The position numbers and the translations under genes were made by a program. A stretch of 41,403 nt of DNA from an uncultured Flavobacterium sp. (GTDB lineage: Bacteria > Bacteroidota > Bacteroidia > Flavobacteriales > Flavobacteriaceae): positions 1-41,403 of the forward strand of contig NZ_CAMIHH010000017.1 in assembly GCF_946220915.1 (NCBI RefSeq), read 5' to 3'. Positions 32,904 through 38,803 of the stretch are shown in pieces. Every line of letters starts with the position of its first letter. The stretch's first letter is position 1. Below the pieces are notes generated by a model. It was not told the DNA's origin. It saw only the letters and a list, made by a program, of their open reading frames with translations, and ran no database searches.

Positions 32904-35381
32904 CTAAAACAAATTTAGCACAAACGACACCTTTACCGATATGTTCCTGTCAAAATACGGCAGGTGATAAGGGCCATAGCGGTAAAACGCCGATAATCCC
33001 AAGCCCTTGAATATCTCGTTGAATTCCAGCCCGCTTTCGTAATACCCTTTTTCAAGGGTATTATAAGCAAGCCCGGTATGCTCTTCCTTCTTTTCCATGT
33101 TGCCCCAGGCTAATCGCGTTACCAGCATGGGTGACAATTTCAGTGCGCGGAAAATTGTAAAGCGCGTCAGGCCATGTTTCATTTGCACCATGACATACTG
33201 GCTGGAAAAAAATTCATTAAAATACATGGTCTCAAAACTGTTTTTGCCCGCTATGGTAATACGTTCCAGTACACCATCCTTGTCCAGGTTGTTGGGAGAG
33301 GTGCTGTACAGGTGGGTCAGCGGTGTGTTGCCTACCGCGATACCGGTTTGTATAAGTGCCGATGTCCGTTGGCCGTTGAGGTATTTTTTCTCAAACTCAG
33401 CCCTGAAGTCCAACTTGCCAAAAGTAAAGTCGCTGTCGAGTATGCCAGCCACCGATTGTGTGTACTGAAATGCAAATTTTGGAAACCGCTTTTCTGTTTC
33501 CAGCCTTCCGGTTGGGGTCTGCATGAAATCGCTGAATGGGTTCCATTGTAATGCTACGGAAGCCGTAGTAAGATGAAAAACCGTAAACGGATTGCCATTT
33601 GGGGCATAGGCATAATCGAATTTCGGGTCAATGCGGCTGCGGGTCACCTGCCACATGCTTTCGGTTTTTGGGATGATCTTGGTTTCAATATAGCCCTGCC
33701 AGGTCTGGTGGTTATAAAAAGTGGAAATGTTAATGGGGCGGGGGTCGTATATTTTAAATACCCTTTTATCGGTGGCAAAAGAGGTGCTACCGATTTCCTT
33801 TACATCATCGGTATAGGAAATGCCCACCCATGAATTGGAAAAATTGCCCAGCCGTAGCGCACCCCCAAAACTATACTTGAACTGCCCGTCCTTTGAGCCA
33901 TAAGCGCCATAGCCGCTGAGCCTGAAAATTTCCAGGAAGCGGTCGTTGGTCACGCCTCCAACGCCCACGCGAAAACCTTCGTAATTATTGTATTTAACGA
34001 TCTGTCTCAGGTCAATGTCTACAGGCCCCAGGGGCAAATAGCCATTTACGATCTTCCGGCCAAGTATTATGCGCTGTTCCCAATTGTCTTTTGCCACAAT
34101 GCTGTCAAGGGCAATGTAAGTTTTGTTGCTTCGGTCATCAAGGGTGTCGGTACGAAACCTGTTCCAGTATTCCTCCGGACGGTTTGTGGCCTCATCCCGT
34201 ATCTCTATGGCTACGGCCGTGCGCCGTATTGTAAGCGGAATGTTATATTCCTTGTCGAAATTGGATGATTCCGAAAGGAGGTACACATAGTCGGATGATT
34301 CTTTTTTACGGTCGTCATTGGTCACTGCATCAAACTTTATGGTTTCGCCCAGTATTTTAATATCTTCCTTGTTGTTCCCTTTTACTATCTGCAGCGTTTT
34401 TTTATCCGGGAACCAAAGCTGCTGCTGCTTTTCATAGGCAAAATAATGAGTGGAAGTAATGTCGAGCACGTTCTTTACGCGCAACACCGCTTTGGCCACG
34501 CCATAATTATTGCGGTCAATGTATAGCAGTCCCTTCAGCTTTTTCTTGCTGTTCCGTTTGGGTACAAAGTAGACCATATAGGCGCTCCTGCTGTCCACCA
34601 TTACAGTATCAAGTATGGTATAATCATAATATTGCAGTGCATCATAGGCCAGCGGCCCGGCATATTTGGTCTCAAAAAGATCGATCTTGTTGGAATAAAC
34701 CGAATACGATTGCAGTTTGAGGCCTATGAATTCGTATAACGGTTTTTTGAACCCTGCCATGCGTGTTGCCAGCACATCTTCCTTTAGTCCCTGCTCCCTG
34801 CTGAATTTGAATTCCGAAATTTTCTCCGTTTGATATAAATGCTGCTTATCGATTATCTTTTTAAATTTATATCCTGATGAATCGATTTTCTGGAACATGC
34901 GGCCCGTACGCCCATAGGTAAATACCGAGTCGATCTTCCCGCTGATGGAATCAGGATTGGCGGTAACGATAAGCCTGTCATAGGTTTTGTACTTAAAGCT
35001 CTCCAGTTTTTGCTGCGGGTCGTTTATTGGCTTCCGCCTTATGGCACGGGCAATGATCTCACGGGCCGGGTTTACGGCATTTATCACCACCTCCTGTAGC
35101 TCTTCTGCATGCGGCTCAAGATTCGCGGTATAAAACTTTTGGTTATGCCGGATAGAAACCATCCTCGATCCATACCCGGTATAGCTTACCGTTACTAACG
35201 GGCCGGGATTATCAATGACCGCTTTCCCGTCTACATCCGTTATAAAGCTTTTGCCCTTCGATTCCACTGTTGCAAAAGGCAGCGGGGCCTTGCTTTCGGC
35301 ATCCTTTACCCTTATGGTAATAGCGGTTTGTGCCTGTGTTGCAAGCGTAAGAAAGAAGAGCAAAAAGGTAAGGATTCTCAT
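32904..35381 (-). CDS. DUF5686 outer-membrane protein with carboxypeptidase-regulatory-like domain
   Basis: 825 residues. Signal peptide MRILTFLLFFLTLATQAQ. Residues ~20-95 are a CarboxypepD_reg-like beta-sandwich (ITIRVKDAESKAPLPFATVESKGK). The remainder is a long DUF5686 region (SFKYKTYDRLIVTANPD, VYFVPKRNSKKKLKGLLYIDRNNYGV, ...) ending in strand-rich sequence with terminal FVLNLF, typical of an outer-membrane barrel. The cargo is unknown. A near-palindrome lies 11 nt upstream of the start. Confidence 0.88.
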   Translation of the reverse strand: MRILTFLLFFLTLATQAQTAITIRVKDAESKAPLPFATVESKGKSFITDVDGKAVIDNPGPLVTVSYTGYGSRMVSIRHNQKFYTANLEPHAEELQEVVINAVNPAREIIARAIRRKPINDPQQKLESFKYKTYDRLIVTANPDSISGKIDSVFTYGRTGRMFQKIDSSGYKFKKIIDKQHLYQTEKISEFKFSREQGLKEDVLATRMAGFKKPLYEFIGLKLQSYSVYSNKIDLFETKYAGPLAYDALQYYDYTILDTVMVDSRSAYMVYFVPKRNSKKKLKGLLYIDRNNYGVAKAVLRVKNVLDITSTHYFAYEKQQQLWFPDKKTLQIVKGNNKEDIKILGETIKFDAVTNDDRKKESSDYVYLLSESSNFDKEYNIPLTIRRTAVAIEIRDEATNRPEEYWNRFRTDTLDDRSNKTYIALDSIVAKDNWEQRIILGRKIVNGYLPLGPVDIDLRQIVKYNNYEGFRVGVGGVTNDRFLEIFRLSGYGAYGSKDGQFKYSFGGALRLGNFSNSWVGISYTDDVKEIGSTSFATDKRVFKIYDPRPINISTFYNHQTWQGYIETKIIPKTESMWQVTRSRIDPKFDYAYAPNGNPFTVFHLTTASVALQWNPFSDFMQTPTGRLETEKRFPKFAFQYTQSVAGILDSDFTFGKLDFRAEFEKKYLNGQRTSALIQTGIAVGNTPLTHLYSTSPNNLDKDGVLERITIAGKNSFETMYFNEFFSSQYVMVQMKHGLTRFTIFRALKLSPMLVTRLAWGNMEKKEEHTGLAYNTLEKGYYESGLEFNEIFKGLGLSAFYRYGPYHLPYFDRNISVKVSFVLNLF

Positions 35382-35391
35382 GGTATATAAT

Positions 35392-35413
35392 GATATCCTT
35401 AGTTAAGGATATC
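35392..35413. promoter_or_regulatory. Palindrome upstream of DUF5686 gene
   Basis: GATATCCTTA-GT-TAAGGATATC, perfect 10-bp arms, 11 nt before the start codon. It could be a hairpin in the leader or a repressor site. Confidence 0.45.
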
Positions 35414-35477
35414 GGCGGATGTCGATGACTGTGATGATGTTAGTGATATTATCCTTCTGCAATTTTTCCCGAATTCA

Positions 35478-35543
35478 TCAAACTGAAATTGCCCGGGACA
35501 TGATCCAGTCCCGCAGTTCCAGTTTTTTTGCGGCTATGTCCAT
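35478..35543 (-). pseudogene. Possible remnant of a small antitoxin-like gene
   Basis: A 21-codon frame beginning MDIAAKKLELRDWIMS resembles the start of short antitoxin-like proteins in Flavobacteria (pattern MxIxAxKLELIxWIxxL) but stops early after AISV. The following bases have no long frame. It lies alone between frr and the DUF5686 gene. It may be a decayed copy or chance. Confidence 0.35.
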
Positions 35544-35598
35544 GGTAATTTCAATTGATATGTAAAGATAACGGATTTTACGGTAATTTATGATGCAT

Positions 35599-35627
35599 AA
35601 AAAAAGCCCTCGCTATCGAGGGCCTTC
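35599..35627 (-). terminator. Terminator of frr
   Basis: GCCCTCG-CTAT-CGAGGGC stem with seven T's on the minus strand, directly after the frr stop. Confidence 0.85.
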
Positions 35628-35628
35628 A

Positions 35629-36189
35629 TTATACTTTCATGATCTCTGCTTCCTTAAGGGCCAGCAGCTCATCAATTTTTTTTATGTAGCTGTCCGTCAG
35701 CTTCTGCACATCTTCCTCGGCGCTTTTGCAAACGTCTTCGCTCATGCCGTCCTTCTCCAGTTTTTTAATGTCGGTATTGGCATCTTTACGGGCGTTACGA
35801 ACACCTATTTTGGCATCTTCCGCTTCGCCTTTGGCCTGCTTGACCAGGTCCCGCCTTCTTTCTTCCGTAAGTGCCGGAACACTGATGATGATGTTATCGC
35901 CGTTGTTCATTGGGTTAAAGCCCAGGTTAGCGATCATGATAGCCTTTTCTATAGGCTGAAGCATGCTTTTTTCCCAAGGAGTAATGGTTATTGTCCTCGC
36001 GTCCGGCGTGTTCACGTTGGCTACCTGCGAAAGCGGTGTTGCCGCGCCATAGTAATCTACCTTTACGCCACCAAGCATGGCAGGGCTCGCTTTACCTGCA
36101 CGGATATTCAGGAATTCTTTTTCAAGGTGCGACAATGAGCCCTCCATAGATTCCTTTGTGCTATCTAATACAAAATCAATTTCTTCCAT
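35629..36189 (-). CDS. frr: Ribosome recycling factor
   Basis: 186 residues, near the usual 185. Typical RRF blocks: HLEKEFLNIRAGKASPAML (helix I of domain I), VKVDYYGAATPLSQVANVNTPDARTITITPW (domain II), and IRVSIPALTEERR-like SVPALTEERRRDLVKQAK. It splits post-termination ribosomes with EF-G. It follows pyrH by 21 bp on the same strand, the conserved pyrH-frr operon order. Confidence 0.97.
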   Translation of the reverse strand: MEEIDFVLDSTKESMEGSLSHLEKEFLNIRAGKASPAMLGGVKVDYYGAATPLSQVANVNTPDARTITITPWEKSMLQPIEKAIMIANLGFNPMNNGDNIIISVPALTEERRRDLVKQAKGEAEDAKIGVRNARKDANTDIKKLEKDGMSEDVCKSAEEDVQKLTDSYIKKIDELLALKEAEIMKV

Positions 36190-36210
36190 GATAATTCTTA
36201 GCTTTAAAAA

Positions 36211-36918
36211 TTAAACATTTACAGTAGTCCCTACCAATTCGCCTTCACATACTTTTACCAGGTTGCCTTCTTTGTTCATGTCGAAAACAATGATAGGCAA
36301 TTCGTTTTCCTGGCTAAGGGTAAACGCTGTGGTATCCATTACGTTAAGCCCTTTTTTAAGCACATCTTCAAAAGTAAGGGTGTCATATTTGGTTGCGTTG
36401 GCATCTTTCTCCGGGTCGGCAGTGTAAATACCGTCAACGCGGGTGCCTTTCAGGATCACGTCGGCATTCACTTCCACGCCCCTGAGTACGGCGGCGGTAT
36501 CGGTAGTGAAATAGGGGTTTCCGGTACCGGCCCCAAAAATCACGATGCGGCCTTTTTCCAGGTGGCGCACAGCCCTGCGCTTAATATAGGGCTCTGCAAT
36601 TGCTTCAATTTTAAGGGCTGTCTGCAAGCGGGTCTGCATGCCGGCATCTTCAAGGGCTCCCTGTAATGCCATGCCGTTAATTACGGTAGCAAGCATACCC
36701 ATGTAGTCGCCCTGTACCCTGTCCATGCCATTGCTGGCACCGGCTACACCACGAAAAATGTTGCCGCCGCCAATTACTACGGCGATCTGTACACCCATTT
36801 CGTGTATCTGTTTTATTTCCTGGGCATATTCGGCAAGCCTTTTAGGGTCAATGCCATATTGCCTGTCTCCCATAAGGGCTTCGCCGCTTAGCTTCAACAG
36901 GATCCTTTTATATTTCAT
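36211..36918 (-). CDS. pyrH: UMP kinase
   Basis: 235 residues. KRILLKLSGEALMG (residues 4-17) is the phosphate-binding start of the amino-acid-kinase-fold UMP kinase. IAVVIGGGNIFRG and the C-terminal GTGNPYFTTDTAA (nucleotide binding) are also clear. It phosphorylates UMP with ATP and is allosterically regulated by GTP/UTP in relatives. A TATATTTG -7 box precedes it and frr follows 21 bp later. Confidence 0.97.
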   Translation of the reverse strand: MKYKRILLKLSGEALMGDRQYGIDPKRLAEYAQEIKQIHEMGVQIAVVIGGGNIFRGVAGASNGMDRVQGDYMGMLATVINGMALQGALEDAGMQTRLQTALKIEAIAEPYIKRRAVRHLEKGRIVIFGAGTGNPYFTTDTAAVLRGVEVNADVILKGTRVDGIYTADPEKDANATKYDTLTFEDVLKKGLNVMDTTAFTLSQENELPIIVFDMNKEGNLVKVCEGELVGTTVNV

Positions 36919-36938
36919 AGGGTATGATTTGAATGGTG

Positions 36939-36946
36939 CAAATATA
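36939..36946 (-). promoter_or_regulatory. -7 box of pyrH-frr
   Basis: TATATTTG on the minus strand matches TAnnTTTG, 21 nt upstream of pyrH. Confidence 0.5.
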
Positions 36947-37018
36947 GCAATTAAACTTTTTCGTAAAATAGAATTTTAACAATATCAAATGGTTTTGTCA
37001 AGGGTATATTTTCGGCAT

Positions 37019-37062
37019 GAGTGAAGCTGCTCCCCTCCTTCGGAGGGGCTGGGGGAGGCCTA
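37019..37062 (+). repeat. Palindromic repeat type A at the patatin 3' end
   Basis: Reads GAGTGAAGCTGCTCCCCTCC, then TTCGGAGGGGCTGGGGGAGG, then CCTA. The terminal TA with the preceding base is the patatin stop codon (TAG on the minus strand). The head GAGTGAAGCT is also found in the copy inside leuS. Confidence 0.75.
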
Positions 37063-37836
37063 TATCAACTCCCCATACGACTTCTTCGCTGCTTCATACC
37101 CTATCTGGAAAATCTCATCCATTTTATTCTTGTTCGTTTCAAACGTACGGTAAAGCGCCAGCTCATCAGGGCTTATTACCCAATCGCAAAGCGTAAATTT
37201 CTGCATATTACTATTAGCCGAAAGCAGGTCATACGCCCGTGTGGCCACTGCTTTTATGGATTTCATGTCGGCCGCCTCAATCTTTTGGATGGGGCTCACA
37301 TATACGCCTATAAGCGTTTCGCACCTGCCTTGTAATATATCGGTCGGAAAATGGTTGATGATCCCACCATCGCTGTACAGCCTGCCTTCTATCTCATAAG
37401 GAGATATGATGCCAGGGAAAGCGGAGGAGGCCAATACCGCATCGGCAACTTTCGTTTCGGGCCCGAATATTTTCAGCTTGCCCGAAACAAGGTCGGTAGC
37501 GGTAAGGTGCATCTTATACGGGAGGTCGCCCAGGGTGGCCTCGCCAAAGATGGAGTGAAAATATTCCCTGAAAGCTTCCGAGTCGATAAACCCGGCTTTA
37601 CGGAAGGTAAAATGCTTCCAGTGAAAAAAGTAAATCGATTTAAAAAACTCCAGTATCTCTTCAGGCTTTTTTCCGCCGGCGTAAAGCGCCGACACAATGG
37701 CACCCGAACTCGTGCCTGCAATGTGCTGAGGGACAATGCCCTGTTCAGTAAAAAACTTCAGCACCCCCGCGTGCGCAATGCCCTTAGACCCGCCTCCCGA
37801 AAGTATGAGGCCTATAGTGCTTCCGTCGAATTTCAT
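37060..37836 (-). CDS. Patatin-like phospholipase
   Basis: 258 residues. The oxyanion loop GGGSKG is at 14-19 and the nucleophile Ser43 in GTSSG at 41-45. The catalytic Asp is in YSDGGI near 170. It should be a cytoplasmic serine lipase of the RssA-like type. There is no signal peptide. The TAG stop codon coincides with a palindromic repeat element, so the last residues could have been altered by its insertion. It is divergent from the thioredoxin-fold gene. Confidence 0.92.
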   Translation of the reverse strand: MKFDGSTIGLILSGGGSKGIAHAGVLKFFTEQGIVPQHIAGTSSGAIVSALYAGGKKPEEILEFFKSIYFFHWKHFTFRKAGFIDSEAFREYFHSIFGEATLGDLPYKMHLTATDLVSGKLKIFGPETKVADAVLASSAFPGIISPYEIEGRLYSDGGIINHFPTDILQGRCETLIGVYVSPIQKIEAADMKSIKAVATRAYDLLSANSNMQKFTLCDWVISPDELALYRTFETNKNKMDEIFQIGYEAAKKSYGELI

Positions 37837-37926
37837 TTTATGTGTATTAACCTGACTAAATTACAGTTTTTTACGTGATGGCTTTCTTTTTGATGTATTA
37901 AAATGCAGAACAAACAAATTAACATC

Positions 37927-38529
37927 ATGACAGTAATTATCGAACAGGCGCTTGCCAATAGCCATAGCTACGCCGAATACCGCGACCACATGTCGCAATT
38001 GCTTAAAGAAGGCCTTTCTACGGGCGATACCCAAAGTGAAGACCTTACCCATTACAGTACGCTGAACGAAGTGCGCATGAACCGCCTTGACAAGACCATA
38101 CACATCCCGCAGGAAATACAGGACAGGCTGGACAAGCTACAGTCAAAGCACACGCTTTTGGTCATTTCCGAAGGCTGGTGTGGCGATGCCGCGCAAATCG
38201 TTCCTGTGATCAATAAGTTGGCAGAAGCGTCTGACAAGCTGGAACTGCGCATTGCACTTCGGGATGCCAATCCCGAACTTATGGATGCCTACCTGACCAA
38301 TGGCGCGCGCTCCATCCCGAAGCTGGTTTTAGTAGAGCCGGATAGATTAACTGTCCGTGGAAGCTGGGGGCCGCGCCCTCACGATGCCGCAAAACTGATC
38401 CTGGATGCAAAGGAAAAATTCGGGCACATTCCCGACGAAGCCAAGGCCGATTTGCAGAAATGGTATTTGCAGGATAAGGGAATCAGTACGATGGAGGAAA
38501 TTGTGATGCTGCTTGAACAAGCCCCTTAA
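37927..38529 (+). CDS. Thioredoxin-fold protein with single-cysteine WCGD site
   Basis: 200 residues from the ATG at 37927 (MTVIIEQALANS). The Trx-like site is ISEGWCGDAAQ (Cys85), with one Cys where dithiol thioredoxins have CxxC. GARSIPKLVLVEP holds the cis-Pro of the fold. The N-terminal ~65 residues are helical and specific to this group in Flavobacteria. The reaction is unknown; a monothiol or non-redox role is possible. Its TAA stop lies inside a palindromic repeat cluster. Confidence 0.85.
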   Translation: MTVIIEQALANSHSYAEYRDHMSQLLKEGLSTGDTQSEDLTHYSTLNEVRMNRLDKTIHIPQEIQDRLDKLQSKHTLLVISEGWCGDAAQIVPVINKLAEASDKLELRIALRDANPELMDAYLTNGARSIPKLVLVEPDRLTVRGSWGPRPHDAAKLILDAKEKFGHIPDEAKADLQKWYLQDKGISTMEEIVMLLEQAP

Positions 38530-38607
38530 CCGTGCCTACCGTCAGGCAGGCCTACCTACCGGCAGTCAGGCCTGCCTGACGGTAGGCAGGCCACAAAGGG
38601 GGAATCC
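38522..38607. repeat. Type B palindrome interrupted by a nested palindrome
   Basis: The outer halves GCCCCTTAACC (38522-38532) and ACAAAGGGGGAAT (38593-38605) look like the two ends of a type B repeat. Between them sit perfect 20-bp inverted arms TGCCTACCGTCAGGCAGGCC (38533-38552) and their complement (38569-38588). The thioredoxin-fold gene's stop codon (38527-38529) is in the left half. Confidence 0.65.
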
Positions 38608-38629
38608 CAATCATGATTGCATTATTGGC

Positions 38630-38705
38630 GTAGAGACACAATGCCTGCGTCTGGCACACGGATTGGAATTGAAAATTGCATGAGACACAGGCACTGTGTC
38701 TCTAC
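38630..38705. repeat. Inverted repeat GTAGAGACACA
   Basis: GTAGAGACACAATGCCTG (38630-38647) is complementary to CAGGCACTGTGTCTCTAC (38688-38705) with one mismatch and a 40-nt spacer. It resembles a widespread Bacteroidota intergenic repeat. Confidence 0.7.
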
Positions 38706-38720
38706 ATTACGATACAAAAC

Positions 38721-38755
38721 AAAAACTCCGGAATATGATTCTTTCCGGAGTTTTT
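38721..38755. terminator. Bidirectional terminator between the thioredoxin-fold gene and leuS
   Basis: AAAAACTCCGGAA / TTCCGGAGTTTTT with T-runs on both strands; 46 nt beyond the leuS stop. Confidence 0.8.
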
Positions 38756-38768
38756 TTGCGTCCTGTAT

Positions 38769-38803
38769 TCCCTCTCTTTTGGAGAGGATTAGGGAGAGGC
38801 CTA
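38769..38803 (+). repeat. Palindromic repeat type A at the leuS 3' end
   Basis: TCCCTCTCTTTTGGAGAGG, then ATTAGGGAGAGGCCTA. The last TA with the next base forms the leuS TAG stop codon, as at the patatin gene. Confidence 0.75.
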
